64,000 nt of DNA from Mucilaginibacter terrae (GCF_031951985.1 NZ_JAVLVU010000001.1:2728001-2792000), one strand, 5' to 3'; shown: positions 1 through 9,374, counted from the first letter of the stretch. Numbers and translations are program-made. The notes: generated by a model not told the origin, from the letters alone.

Positions 1-95
1 TTTAACCCTGCTGTGCTAAATTTAACCGATTCCTGCTTGTCTGATGCCAGTACCCAATCGGTTTTCGAAGATCCGCTATCGGCTACAATGATCAT
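1..95 (-). CDS. N-acetylglucosamine kinase-like ATPase (BadF/BadG family), 5' end only
   Basis: The minus strand from 95 to the window edge encodes MIIVADSGSSKTDWVL followed by about 15 more residues. A short hydrophobic strand leading into DSGSSKT is the phosphate-1 loop of ASKHA-fold sugar kinases, and this exact style of N-terminus is common in Bacteroidota proteins annotated as N-acetylglucosamine kinase (BadF/BadG/BcrA/BcrD ATPase family). Such enzymes phosphorylate GlcNAc for cell-wall recycling. The ATG at 93-95 overlaps the TGA of the upstream response regulator as ATGA, so the two are probably translationally coupled. Only about 31 codons are visible, so the substrate is inferred from family resemblance. 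Confidence 0.65.
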   Translation of the reverse strand, partial: MIIVADSGSSKTDWVLASDKQESVKFSTAGL

Positions 96-484
96 GCACT
101 CAGTTCTTCCAGAATTTTTTGGGTAAGCGGTTTATGTATAAACTGGGTAATGTACTTGTTCTGGCCCGAACGTTTTACATCAACCGGGTCAAGCGATGAA
201 GACAGCATGAATATCTTGGTATGATCTTTATCGTGCCCGTCAAGCTTTTCATATTCCTGTAAAAACTCAAAGCCGTTCATGAGCGGCATACGTAAATCTA
301 AAAAAATCACATCGGGCTTAATAAGCCCGTCGCGTATTTGTTCAATAGCTTCGGTGGCCGATTGCTTAACCACAATGTTCTGCGCAAAATTACTGCTCTC
401 CAATATCCGTCGCGTAACAAAATTGTCGATATAGTTATCGTCAATTAGCAAGCAAGTTTTATAGCCACTATACATCACATTCAA
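92..484 (-). CDS. Single-domain response regulator (receiver only)
   Basis: This 130-residue protein is one CheY-like receiver domain with no output domain. The acidic pair D15-D16, the phosphoacceptor D63 in FLDLRMP, S95 in MLSSS and K118 in HKPL are all present and correctly spaced, so it should be phosphorylatable. It fits the stand-alone receiver group common in Bacteroidota, which acts by protein-protein contact downstream of hybrid kinases. It starts 45 bp after the TolC-like gene on the same strand and its stop overlaps the start of a sugar-kinase-like gene. It may therefore be co-transcribed with the efflux operon or with the kinase. Its partner kinase is not identifiable here. Confidence 0.85.
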   Translation of the reverse strand: MNVMYSGYKTCLLIDDNYIDNFVTRRILESSNFAQNIVVKQSATEAIEQIRDGLIKPDVIFLDLRMPLMNGFEFLQEYEKLDGHDKDHTKIFMLSSSLDPVDVKRSGQNKYITQFIHKPLTQKILEELSA

Positions 485-529
485 ATTTAGGTTTTTAACT
501 TCAAATAAAAAATAGCTGTTAAACTAAAT

Positions 530-1864
530 TTATTGTATGTTAATGTTGCCTGTAATTTGTTTCAGGGTGGTTTCGGCAGCCTTTACCTGGTATTCGGCAT
601 CATAAAATACGCCGGTAGCATTTAAATAATTACGTTGTGCTTCGCGAATTTCTAATGGTGTGATAGTACCTATGCGGTATTTTTCTAATGATATTTCTAA
701 GCTTTTACGGGCCAGCTCCACATTGGCCTGCCCTACCCTGATCAGTTCCAGCCCCGACAGGTAGGCGCTGTACAGCTGCCCAATTTGCGCCTCCAGATTA
801 GTGCGTGCGCGCTCTATACTAATTTTCGAACTCTCTATTTGCAATTTGGCATTACGTTCGCGCCGCCACTGATTAAAGCCATCAAATATGTTGATGCTTG
901 CCGTTAAGCCATAGTTTAACCCACGTGAGTTTTGCACCCGGGCAAAACCTGCCGGGTTTTTACTATTGCTCCAGGTATAACCGGTATTAACCGCAATTTG
1001 CGGGTAACGGGTTGATTTTACCTGCCTGAGATTAATTTCAGAAAGGCGCTGTTCTATGTTAGCCAGTAACAACGTTGGGTTTTGCGATTGTGCCTCATTA
1101 ATAATGTTGCCCAGCATAAGTTTTTGGTCAACTATAATGGTATCGGCCACATTAAACTCAGTTTGCGGGTTACGGGCCAGTATACGGTTTAGTTCTACCT
1201 TACTGGCTTTAAAGGTTTGCTGCTGACTGATCAGGGTTGCCGTATCGGTATTTAACGCCACCTGGGCATTGTATACATCTAAACGAGCCACGGCACCTGC
1301 ATTGAAACGATCGGTTGAGTAGCGTATTTGCTTGCGTGATATATCAATAACACCCTGCAAAGCTTTTATTTGCTTTTGCTGGTTTACCAGGTCATAATAC
1401 GTGATGATGATATTGGCAACCGTGCGCTGTATGGTATCGCGCAGGCGGGTTTGCGCCAGTTGGTCTTGCTGCTTAAACTGATCGTACGTGGCAAACATGT
1501 TAAAGCCATCAAAAATAGTCCAGTTAAGGTTTGCCCCGTAGTTAGTACCGGTATTGTTGGCATTATTAATACGGTTTACGGTATTATCGCTACGGGTTTG
1601 CGTGGTGGTTTGTATACTGTTACTTTGGGTAAAGGTACCGGCCACACTGGGCAACATACCTGCATTGCCAATGGTTACGTTGTTTTTGGCTATGGCTGTT
1701 GAGTTTTTCGATAGCTTAATATCGTAATTATTTTGCAGGGCAACTTCCAACGCTTCTTTAAGCGTAAGCTGTGCAACATTGGGCACCTTGGTTTCCTGAG
1801 CTTTTACTCCTGTAACTGCCGCAAGCAAACCTATTATAAGGCATGTGAATTTATTTATTTTCAT
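530..1864 (-). CDS. TolC-family outer-membrane efflux channel
   Basis: This 444-residue protein has a signal peptide (MKINKFTC start, cleavage after VKAQ near residue 23) and two repeats of the outer-membrane efflux protein fold. Each repeat carries the typical TLKEALEVALQNNYDIKL-like and amphipathic coiled-coil segments rich in Gln, Asn and Ala. It forms the outer-membrane/periplasmic tunnel of a tripartite pump. It follows the RND pump gene by 9 bp, so adaptor, pump and channel read as one minus-strand operon. The length matches TolC/OprM relatives. The exported substrate cannot be read from the sequence. Confidence 0.92.
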   Translation of the reverse strand: MKINKFTCLIIGLLAAVTGVKAQETKVPNVAQLTLKEALEVALQNNYDIKLSKNSTAIAKNNVTIGNAGMLPSVAGTFTQSNSIQTTTQTRSDNTVNRINNANNTGTNYGANLNWTIFDGFNMFATYDQFKQQDQLAQTRLRDTIQRTVANIIITYYDLVNQQKQIKALQGVIDISRKQIRYSTDRFNAGAVARLDVYNAQVALNTDTATLISQQQTFKASKVELNRILARNPQTEFNVADTIIVDQKLMLGNIINEAQSQNPTLLLANIEQRLSEINLRQVKSTRYPQIAVNTGYTWSNSKNPAGFARVQNSRGLNYGLTASINIFDGFNQWRRERNAKLQIESSKISIERARTNLEAQIGQLYSAYLSGLELIRVGQANVELARKSLEISLEKYRIGTITPLEIREAQRNYLNATGVFYDAEYQVKAAETTLKQITGNINIQ

Positions 1865-1873
1865 TAGGGCAGC

Positions 1874-4800
1874 TTACAGGTTTTCAATTAGTAAAGGTTC
1901 TTTGTGTACTTCTTCGTCAGGTTCCTTATCCGGATCGCGACGGGTTTTAGATGCCAGCAATACGTACATCATTGGTATAACATACAGCGTTAGTATGAGC
2001 GAGAACATCATACCGCCCATAATTACAATGCCTAATGATACCCGGCTTTTTGCACCTGCACCCAAGGCCAATGCAATAGGCACGGCACCCAATACCACGG
2101 CCAAACTGGTCATTAATATAGGGCGTAAACGTGCAGTAGCGGCCTCCACAACGGCTTCGTATTTAGGTAAGCCTTGCTCCATACGCTGATTAGCAAACTC
2201 TACAATGAGGATACCGTTTTTGGTAACGAGGCCCACAAGCGTAATCATACCAATCTCACTGAATATATTAAGTGTTTGCCCGAAGAACCACAGCGACACA
2301 AACGCACCGGCAATTGCCAGCGGTACGGTTAGCATTACAATTACCGGGTCCATAAAGCTTTCGAATTGTGCGGCCAATACTAAGTAGATCAACAACAAAG
2401 CAAAACCGAATGCAAACAGGATATTTGATGAACTTTCGGCGTAATCGCGCGATGGCCCACTCAGTGCCGAACTGAAACTTGGGTCGAGCATTTTGTTGGC
2501 TATGCGCTGCATTTCGTCAATGCCATCGCCAATGGTGTACCCCTCGGCCAAACCGGCCTGCACCGTGGCCGATTTATAACGGTTAAAGTGATATATAGAT
2601 GGCGGCGCCGAACTTTCTTCCACCTTAACCACGTTGTCCAGCTGTACCAGCGTGCCTTTTGTGCTACGCACATAAACCGATTTCAGGTCGAGCGGCTGAT
2701 CGCGGTTGGCGCGGTCAACCTGGGCTATTACCTGATATTGCTTGCCGCTCATCAAAAAGTAATCTAACCGGCCGGCACTATAATACAGTTGCAGCGTGGC
2801 CGATATATCGGCTACCGATACACCCAAATCGCGGGCACGGTCGCGGTCGGTGGTTATGCGCAGCTCGGGTTTGGTAAATTTCAGGTTAACGTCTGAACTG
2901 GAGAATACCGGGCTTTTGCTCACCTCGGTAAAAAACTCGGGCAGCACCTTGCGTATCTTCTCAAAATCCTGGTTCTGGATAACGAATTGTACCGGCAACG
3001 AGGTACGGGCACCGCTACCACCACCGCTTATGGTTTGCTCCTGCACCACCAGCGCACGGGCATCAGGGAAACGTTTGAGTTTGCCGTTGAGCCAATCGGC
3101 AATTTCCGCCTGGGTACGGGTACGCTCATTGGGTGGCACCAAACCTAAACGGCCAAAGCCCGAGTTGGTAGAGGCGCTACCGCCAAAACCGGGCGATACG
3201 ATCTCAATATTAATTTTAGCTTCAGGGATGGAATCTTCAACCAATTGGGCAACTTTGTCCATATACTTGGTCATGTACTCGTAGTTGGCTCCCTCTGATC
3301 CTGTTACGGTGTAGCGCAGCAAGCTACGGTCATCCAAGGGGGCAAGTTCAGACGGAATGGCTTTAACCAACACGCCAATCAATACCACCGATACCACCAA
3401 AATAACCACCGATACCCATTTATGCTTCATGAACGATACCAGCGTTTCGGTATAAGCTTTATTCATGCGCACGAAGAACGGTTCGGTACGTTCGTAAAAT
3501 TTAGATTTTTTATGATTTTTACGCACCAAAACCACGTTAAGCATAGGGGTTAACGATAATGACACAAATGCCGAAATTAACACCGCACCGGCTACCACAA
3601 CTGCAAACTCGCGGAACAAACGCCCTGTAAACCCTTGCAAAAACACAATAGGCAAAAACACCGCCGCCAGCGTTACCGAGGTTGATATTACGGCAAAGAA
3701 AATCTCGGCCGAACCCTCGAACGCGGCCTTGCGTATGGGCATACCCTCCTCTACCTTTTTGTAGATGTTCTCCGTTACCACAATACCATCATCCACCACC
3801 AAACCGGTTGCCAGTACAATGCCCAGCAGGGTTAATATATTAATGGAGAAACCGCAGATGTACATGATAAAGAACGCGCCGATCAATGATACCGGAATAT
3901 CAATTAGCGGGCGGAAGGCGATGAGCCAGTCGCGGAAGAAGAGGTAAATAATAATTACCACCAGGATGAACGAGATGATCAGCGTTTCTTCCACCTCCTC
4001 GATGGATTGGTTGATGAAACGGGTATTATCCAACGCCACCTGGAGTTTAATATCGGGCGGAAGGTCTTTTTCAACCTGTTTTAAACGGATATAAAAATCT
4101 TTGGCTATTTGTACGTAGTTGGCACCCGGCTGCGGCACAATGGCCAAACCCACCTGTGGTACCAATGATTCTTTAAAAGCGGTTTCCTCGTTGGCCGAAC
4201 CTAAAACAGCGTAACCAATATCGCTCAAACGTATAACCCGGTTACTATCGGCACGAATGATGAGGTTATTAAAATCTTTTTCGGTAACGAGTTTGCCCAG
4301 CGCACGCACGGTAACCTCGGTGCTGTTGCCCGATATTTTACCGGCCGGCAACTCCACGTTTTCGCGGGCAAGGGCATCGCGTATATCGGTTGAGGCCAGG
4401 TTTAAGGCCGAAAGCTTGTTAGGATCGATCCACAGGCGCATGGCGTACTGGCGCTGCCCCTGTAGGTTAATCTGGCTTACACCGGGTATGGTTTGCAGGG
4501 CTTCTTGCAGCACGTTTTCGGCATAATCGTTTACCTGGGTTATGTTACGGGTATTGCTGCTTACGGTTAGGGTAATAATATTATCGGCGTTGGCATCGGC
4601 CTTACTCACTACCGGCGGGGCATTAATATCCTGCGGTAGCTGGCGCTGCGCTTGCGACACCTTATCGCGCACGTCGTTAGCGGCGGTTTCCAGATCGGCA
4701 TCGAGGTTAAACTCCACCGTAATGTTGCTCGAACCTACCGAACTGGTTGATGAGATATTACGGATGCCCTGTACACCGTTAATGGCTTTTTCGAGCGGTT

Positions 4801-4993
4801 CGGTTATCTGCGATTCAATTACATCGGCATTGGCGCCCGAATAACTGGTGCTTACGCTGATGATAGGCGGATCGACCGAAGGAAAATCGCGCACGCCCAA
4901 AAACTTGTAACCAATTACGCCGAATACCACGATAATAACCGACATTACCGTGGCCAATACCGGCCGTTTTATACTGACTGAGGATAAACTCAT
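1874..4993 (-). CDS. RND-family (AcrB/HAE1-type) efflux pump, inner membrane
   Basis: This 1039-residue protein is a proton-driven resistance-nodulation-division transporter. An N-terminal membrane helix is followed by a large periplasmic porter region, a six-helix bundle from about 335, a second porter loop and a C-terminal helix bundle. The proton-relay acidic pair D401-D402 sits in GLVVDDGIVVTENIYKK and the matching lysine in GLVTKNGILIVEFANQ. Both features define the hydrophobe/amphiphile efflux branch rather than the heavy-metal branch. Length is normal. It lies between the adaptor (68 bp upstream) and the channel (9 bp downstream). Substrates are probably drugs, bile-like or lipophilic compounds, by family inference only. 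Confidence 0.95.
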   Translation of the reverse strand: MSLSSVSIKRPVLATVMSVIIVVFGVIGYKFLGVRDFPSVDPPIISVSTSYSGANADVIESQITEPLEKAINGVQGIRNISSTSSVGSSNITVEFNLDADLETAANDVRDKVSQAQRQLPQDINAPPVVSKADANADNIITLTVSSNTRNITQVNDYAENVLQEALQTIPGVSQINLQGQRQYAMRLWIDPNKLSALNLASTDIRDALARENVELPAGKISGNSTEVTVRALGKLVTEKDFNNLIIRADSNRVIRLSDIGYAVLGSANEETAFKESLVPQVGLAIVPQPGANYVQIAKDFYIRLKQVEKDLPPDIKLQVALDNTRFINQSIEEVEETLIISFILVVIIIYLFFRDWLIAFRPLIDIPVSLIGAFFIMYICGFSINILTLLGIVLATGLVVDDGIVVTENIYKKVEEGMPIRKAAFEGSAEIFFAVISTSVTLAAVFLPIVFLQGFTGRLFREFAVVVAGAVLISAFVSLSLTPMLNVVLVRKNHKKSKFYERTEPFFVRMNKAYTETLVSFMKHKWVSVVILVVSVVLIGVLVKAIPSELAPLDDRSLLRYTVTGSEGANYEYMTKYMDKVAQLVEDSIPEAKINIEIVSPGFGGSASTNSGFGRLGLVPPNERTRTQAEIADWLNGKLKRFPDARALVVQEQTISGGGSGARTSLPVQFVIQNQDFEKIRKVLPEFFTEVSKSPVFSSSDVNLKFTKPELRITTDRDRARDLGVSVADISATLQLYYSAGRLDYFLMSGKQYQVIAQVDRANRDQPLDLKSVYVRSTKGTLVQLDNVVKVEESSAPPSIYHFNRYKSATVQAGLAEGYTIGDGIDEMQRIANKMLDPSFSSALSGPSRDYAESSSNILFAFGFALLLIYLVLAAQFESFMDPVIVMLTVPLAIAGAFVSLWFFGQTLNIFSEIGMITLVGLVTKNGILIVEFANQRMEQGLPKYEAVVEAATARLRPILMTSLAVVLGAVPIALALGAGAKSRVSLGIVIMGGMMFSLILTLYVIPMMYVLLASKTRRDPDKEPDEEVHKEPLLIENL

Positions 4994-5061
4994 GTATGCT
5001 TTTTATTTTATTGTAGAGACCTGATTTTTCATGTCTCTGTATATAATTTCCAGAAGATAGG

Positions 5062-6177
5062 TTACTTAATAACCTTCACAATTTTCAAAGGCACTTTAGG
5101 CCTCATTTGTATTATGCCCGAAACAATCAGGCTATCGCCAGGTTTTAGACCTTCAATGATCTCGATCTGGGTATCGGTGCGCACATCGGTTTTAACCGGG
5201 CGGGCGTAAGCCGTATCGTTACGTGCAATAAATACTTTACTTGATTTTAGATCGGGAACCACACACTGCGTAGGCACCATAATAGTGCGAGTGCTTTGCT
5301 CCAGCACCATGCTAATTTTGGCAAAGCCGCCAGCCGTAATTTCATTATCAGCGTTGGCAGCGCGGGCACGTACGGTAACCGTGCGCGATACGGCATCCAC
5401 TTCAGGGTCGATAGCGTAAACCGTGGCGCTAAAGTTTTTGCGCGAGCTGGCAATAGTGAAATTAATTTTTGTACCGGCTTTTACCAGCGACCGGTAACGC
5501 TCAGGCACCGAAAAAGTAACCTTCATGGGATTAGTGCTTACCAGTGTGGCAATAGCCGTTTGCGGGGTTAAATATCCACCCGGACTAATACTACGCAAAC
5601 CAATAACCCCACTAAACGGTGCTTTAACCACGGTGCGGGCAATTTGTGCGCGTATGCCATCGGCCTGGGCCTTTAAGGTATTGTATGATGATAAGGAAGT
5701 ATCATACTCCTGTTTGCTAACGGCTTCTTTTTGCAGGAGTACACGGTTGCGGTACTCACCCTCCTTGGCCAGAGCTATCTGGTATTCGGTTTGTTTAAGG
5801 TTAGCCTGCAAATCGGCATCATAAACGCGTACCAGTACCTGGCCTTTGGTTACGTGGCTGCCCTCGCTAAAGTAAATTCCGATTACGTTACCTGCTGTTT
5901 GGCTGGTAAGGCTTACCCGCTCATTAGGGTCAACCGTGCCGGTTACATTAATGGTGTTGTTAAAAACGGTGTCTTTAACAATTTGCACAACCACGGGTAC
6001 AGGGCCGCCTTTGCCCTTGCCACCCTTGGCATCTTTACCTCCCTTGTCGCCTTTTCCGCCTGCGGCACCGGCCGATGGACCTCCGCCCTCTTTTGTTGCA
6101 TCGCCATGAAGCCGGTTGTAAGTAAGGTAGCCGATAATAAGCGCTATGGCTATATAAACGATGTATCTGGTCTTCAT
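5062..6177 (-). CDS. RND efflux periplasmic adaptor (membrane fusion protein)
   Basis: This 371-residue protein has an N-terminal membrane anchor (residues ~6-22). Then come an unusual Gly/Lys/Asp-rich stretch at about 30-60, a lipoyl/beta-barrel region (TGNVIGIYFSEGSHVTKGQVL), an alpha-hairpin (LKQTEYQIALAKEGEYRNRV), the second lipoyl half (VKAPFSGVIGLRSISPGGY) and a beta-barrel/membrane-proximal domain ending in GLKPGDSLIVSGI. This order is that of AcrA/MexA adaptors, which bridge pump and channel. It is the first gene of the three-gene operon. The low-complexity charged linker between anchor and lipoyl domain is longer than usual and may act as a flexible spacer. Confidence 0.93.
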   Translation of the reverse strand: MKTRYIVYIAIALIIGYLTYNRLHGDATKEGGGPSAGAAGGKGDKGGKDAKGGKGKGGPVPVVVQIVKDTVFNNTINVTGTVDPNERVSLTSQTAGNVIGIYFSEGSHVTKGQVLVRVYDADLQANLKQTEYQIALAKEGEYRNRVLLQKEAVSKQEYDTSLSSYNTLKAQADGIRAQIARTVVKAPFSGVIGLRSISPGGYLTPQTAIATLVSTNPMKVTFSVPERYRSLVKAGTKINFTIASSRKNFSATVYAIDPEVDAVSRTVTVRARAANADNEITAGGFAKISMVLEQSTRTIMVPTQCVVPDLKSSKVFIARNDTAYARPVKTDVRTDTQIEIIEGLKPGDSLIVSGIIQMRPKVPLKIVKVIK

Positions 6178-6394
6178 GAAATATTATTTGCCTATGGTGT
6201 GTTTGTAAATTGTACCCGGTAAGGGCTATAAATTTATAATTATATTGCTTAAAGTGAGTGTAACAAATTAACTGTTAACCAACAGGCAAAATAATGCGAT
6301 ATTATAATTGAGCAGGGTATGTATCAACCATTTTACAACCTTACACCTTGCATATAAAGGCTGCTTACCCGGTAAAAAAAATTATTTTAGCGCC

Positions 6395-8203
6395 ATGAAA
6401 AAGTGGCACTTACATATTATTGCATTATTTTATTTATTACTCATGAGCAGTACCAGTGAGGCAGCAGGTGCGCTGCAAATATCTTATACCGTTAGTTTCC
6501 CCGAGGCGCAGGCGCATTATGCCGATATTGAAATGGACATTAAAGGCATTGCCCAAAGCAAGCTGAACCTGAAAATGCCTGTTTGGACTCCCGGCTCGTA
6601 CCTCGTGCGCGAGTTTGCCAAAAACGTAGAATCGTTTTCGGTACAAAGCGGCGGCAAGCAAATCGGTGTAACCAAGGTGCGCAAAAACATATGGCAGTTA
6701 AATACCCAGGGCGTAACCTCGGTGAAGGTGAAATACCGCTTTTATGCTTTCGAAATATCGGTGCGTACCGCGTTTATTGATGTTACGCACGCGTTCCTTT
6801 CTACATCGGGCATGTTCTTTCACCCCGAAGGCGGCCTTAACCTGCCATCAACCATCAAAATCATTCCTTACAAAAACTGGAATAAGGTATCAACCAGTTT
6901 AGAGATGGTGGGTAACGATCCGTTCACGGTAAAAGCTCCTAACTACGATATTTTATACGATTCGCCTATCGAGGTAGGCACGCAAGATACATTTGGCTTT
7001 AAAGTAGGCAACACCAATTACGAGGTGTGCATGTACGGCGGCGGCAATTACGATAAGGAACGCCTCACCAAAGACATGACCAAAGTTATTGAGGAAGAAG
7101 CAGCCATTTTTGGCGAAAACCCTAACAAGCGTTACGTATTCATCGTGCATAACTATGCCAAAGGCGGTGGTGGTTTGGAGCACCTGAGCTCTACGGTTTT
7201 AGGTGCTTCGCGCGATGGATATGCTAAGGAATCTACCTACGAAGGTTTCTTAGGACTGGTTGCCCACGAGCATTTTCACCTGTGGAATGTGAAGCGTTTA
7301 CGCCCTATAGCCTTAGGTCCGTTTGATTATGATAACGAGAACTACACCACCAACCTGTGGATTGCCGAAGGTTTTACCGCTTATTATGATAATTTAACCG
7401 TGCGCCGTACCAACCTTTTCCCAGTGCAAAATTACCTTACCGCTTTAGCGGGCGATTTTGGCACTGTGGACAACACCCCCGGCACCAAGGTGCAGCCGCT
7501 GTCGCAATCGAGCTACGACGCCTGGATAAAGGCTTACCGCCCTGATGAAAACTCTATCAATACCGGCATATCGTACTATAACAAAGGCGCTATTGTGGGC
7601 ATGATGATGGATCTGGAAATTATTAACGCTACGCAAGGCAAGCAATCGTTGGATGATGTGATGCGTTATATGTACATTGAGTACTACAAGGTTAAAAAAC
7701 GTGGTTATACCGATGCCGAGTTTAAAGCTGCGTTTGAAAAATTCAGCGGTAAAAAGCTGGACGATTTTTACGCCAAGTACATTAACGGTACCGATGCCAT
7801 GGATTACAACAAATACCTGGCTTATGCCGGCTACCACTTGTTTGATGATTATGAAGGCAAAAGCATAGCCGACTTAGGTATACGCATGACCCCGCCGGCC
7901 AACCCGGCCGGACGTTTGAAAATTGCAGGCGTACTGCGCGGTACTGCCGCCTGGAATGATGGTCTTAACGTGAACGACGAATTGGTAAGTATTGACGGCG
8001 TACCTGCAAGCGACCCAAAAACGTTGCTGAAAGACAAGCAGGTGGGCGATAAACTGAACATTGTAGTAATGCGCGACGGCCGTGAACTTACCATACCGGT
8101 AACCCTGCTGCAAACCACGCAAAAGAAATACCGTATTGAAAGCCGAACCGATTTAACACCACAACAACAGGTAGTACGCAAAAAATGGCTTAATTTAAAT
8201 TAA
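6395..8203 (+). CDS. M61-family glycyl aminopeptidase with C-terminal PDZ domain
   Basis: The ATG at 6395 is preferred (602 residues) because it opens directly onto a signal peptide (MKKWHLHIIALFYLLLMSS). The reading frame extends upstream to a TTG at 6308 but that stretch looks non-coding. The zinc motif HEHFH is at residues 291-295, the third ligand E at about 325 (WIAEGFTAYYD), and the family signature GGGGLEH at 257-263. A PDZ domain follows near 480-560 (GVLRGTAAWNDGLNVNDELV). This is the arrangement of Sphingomonas-type M61 glycyl aminopeptidases, secreted metallopeptidases that release N-terminal Gly or Ala. The gene is monocistronic and diverges from the efflux operon. Confidence 0.9.
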   Translation: MKKWHLHIIALFYLLLMSSTSEAAGALQISYTVSFPEAQAHYADIEMDIKGIAQSKLNLKMPVWTPGSYLVREFAKNVESFSVQSGGKQIGVTKVRKNIWQLNTQGVTSVKVKYRFYAFEISVRTAFIDVTHAFLSTSGMFFHPEGGLNLPSTIKIIPYKNWNKVSTSLEMVGNDPFTVKAPNYDILYDSPIEVGTQDTFGFKVGNTNYEVCMYGGGNYDKERLTKDMTKVIEEEAAIFGENPNKRYVFIVHNYAKGGGGLEHLSSTVLGASRDGYAKESTYEGFLGLVAHEHFHLWNVKRLRPIALGPFDYDNENYTTNLWIAEGFTAYYDNLTVRRTNLFPVQNYLTALAGDFGTVDNTPGTKVQPLSQSSYDAWIKAYRPDENSINTGISYYNKGAIVGMMMDLEIINATQGKQSLDDVMRYMYIEYYKVKKRGYTDAEFKAAFEKFSGKKLDDFYAKYINGTDAMDYNKYLAYAGYHLFDDYEGKSIADLGIRMTPPANPAGRLKIAGVLRGTAAWNDGLNVNDELVSIDGVPASDPKTLLKDKQVGDKLNIVVMRDGRELTIPVTLLQTTQKKYRIESRTDLTPQQQVVRKKWLNLN

Positions 8204-8234
8204 TCAAAAAATAGCGATAACTATTTTCAAAAAG

Positions 8235-8254
8235 CTTACGTACAAAACCGTAAG
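8235..8254. promoter_or_regulatory. Short inverted repeat upstream of small membrane protein gene
   Basis: CTTACG and CGTAAG are separated by 8 nt, 24 bases upstream of the small ORF's start. The repeat could be an operator or a 5'-leader hairpin. It is too short for a firm call. Confidence 0.25.
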
Positions 8255-8266
8255 TAACTTGAAAAC

Positions 8267-8272
8267 AGGAGG
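8267..8272 (+). promoter_or_regulatory. Strong Shine-Dalgarno (AGGAGG), unusual here
   Basis: AGGAGG ends 5 nt before the ATG at 8278 and 8 nt before a second in-frame ATG at 8281. The spacing favours 8281 as the true start. Most other genes in this window lack such a site, as is normal for Bacteroidota. Confidence 0.55.
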
Positions 8273-8277
8273 TCGTT

Positions 8278-8460
8278 ATGATGAAGATATTATTTTTTTT
8301 AACAGCAGTATTATGTTTAGCCGGATGGGGTGTTTGTGTGTTTGTATATAACGCTACCGATTTAATACACTCCCTTTTGGCCTTTGCCGCCATATTTATA
8401 GTAATGGGTATAATGGGCAGCGAACAACACGGCCCGGTATCAAACCCGGAGTTGTTTTAA
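8278..8460 (+). CDS. Small two-helix membrane protein
   Basis: This 60-residue product (59 if the second ATG is used) consists of two hydrophobic helices, about 4-22 and 31-46, joined by a short polar turn (YNATDLIHS) and ending in a polar tail. The pattern resembles the very short lmo0937/DUF5670-like membrane peptides (turn followed by LIHSLLAFAAIFIVMG), but I cannot confirm family membership. A strong AGGAGG ribosome-binding site precedes it and a clear intrinsic terminator follows about 50 bp downstream. It therefore looks like a self-contained transcription unit. The function is unknown; stress-related envelope roles are common for such peptides. Confidence 0.65.
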   Translation: MMKILFFLTAVLCLAGWGVCVFVYNATDLIHSLLAFAAIFIVMGIMGSEQHGPVSNPELF

Positions 8461-8507
8461 GCGTGAGTGTTTTTGATTTAATTAAGTAGTTTTTTAGATA
8501 AGTGAGG

Positions 8508-8541
8508 CGGGCGGTGCATTAATTGTACCGCCCGTTTTTTT
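8508..8541 (+). terminator. Intrinsic terminator after small membrane protein
   Basis: CGGGCGGT (8508-8515) pairs with ACCGCCCG (8527-8534) and is followed by seven T residues. Confidence 0.85.
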
Positions 8542-8568
8542 ATTGGAATAATCAGATATAATTAAGTT

Positions 8569-8591
8569 GTACGAAGTTTATAACTTCGTAC
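8569..8591. repeat. 23-bp perfect palindrome
   Basis: The arms GTACGAAGTT and AACTTCGTAC are separated by TAT. It lies 5' of the AT-rich unknown gene. With the palindromes at 8601-8618 and 9375-9398 it brackets that gene, which suggests dispersed palindromic repeats or the edges of an inserted segment. Confidence 0.7.
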
Positions 8592-8600
8592 TAATATGTG

Positions 8601-8618
8601 GGTAGTCTCCAGACTACC
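8601..8618. repeat. 18-bp perfect palindrome
   Basis: GGTAGTCT and AGACTACC flank CC. It is 9 bp from the preceding palindrome and about 80 bp before the start of the AT-rich gene. Confidence 0.7.
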
Positions 8619-8699
8619 GGGCAATGACTTATATGAGGCCGCTTAGACATAAAGTCTTTAGTTTTTATTGATGTCAATTGGCTATATTCGTTATCATAT

Positions 8700-9352
8700 A
8701 TGGAGCCTTTTATCCAACTCTTAAAATCCATTGAAATACACGATGAAGTTATTGCTTCCTCTACTTCAATAGATAACACAACAAAAATTGGATTACTTGA
8801 GATGTCGGGTTATATCAAAGATTTTCTAATTGCTAATTCCTCAAAAAGGAAATTAAAATCACACGAAATTAATTCTTTAAAAAACGAACTTTTCATTTAT
8901 TGGAATGAATCGATAAGTGAGGATGTTGAACAATTTTGGATAAAGCTGAAGCAATTATCAATTCCTTTTGAGAGAAAAGACCCACTCAAATATGCTTTGA
9001 TCAACAATAAATTCAGAAGAGTGGACCAGGGCATGGGAGCGAGAAATTGCTGGACGGCTATAAAGGAAATGAATTCTATAACTGAACGGTTTACCAAATC
9101 TGAAATTGCGCAAATAGACCAAATAATATCAGATGATGAGAAAAACAGGTTAAGTATATTGAGTAAGGCCCTTGCAAAAAAAAGAATCTTATCAAGCCAA
9201 TATTTAAAATTTGGGGAATGCATGGCATATTTTGAAAGCTGCAAACTATTATCGTTTACTTCAACGAAAATGAAAAAAATGAGCTTTTTCGAATATGGAA
9301 AGATTATAAATCTGAAATTCGAGCCATGCAGGTCTTATTTCAGCCCAAGTAA
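8700..9352 (+). pseudogene. Unrecognised AT-rich gene, apparently frameshifted near its 3' end
   Basis: The frame from ATG 8700 gives a plausible soluble, Lys/Glu/Ile-rich helical protein up to about residue 180 (MAYFESCK at ~9243). After that the same frame becomes implausible and runs to 9485 through palindromic DNA. One base later in frame, the codons from ~9245 read TIIVYFNENEKNELFRIW and stop at TAA 9350-9352, a natural-looking ending. A missing A in the AAA at ~9244 would restore one protein of about 217 residues. The gene is visibly more AT-rich than its neighbours and has palindromes on both sides. I do not recognise the family. Confidence 0.55.
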
Positions 9353-9374
9353 TCCCAAGACTACTCGTATAGTG

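Noticed and set aside
5731..6222. Plus-strand ORF of 163 codons
   Set aside because: Antisense shadow of the efflux adaptor gene.
6214..6374. Direct repeat TACCCGGTAA flanking the adaptor/M61 divergent region
   Set aside because: A ten-base match twice in about 150 bp is too weak to support a site call.
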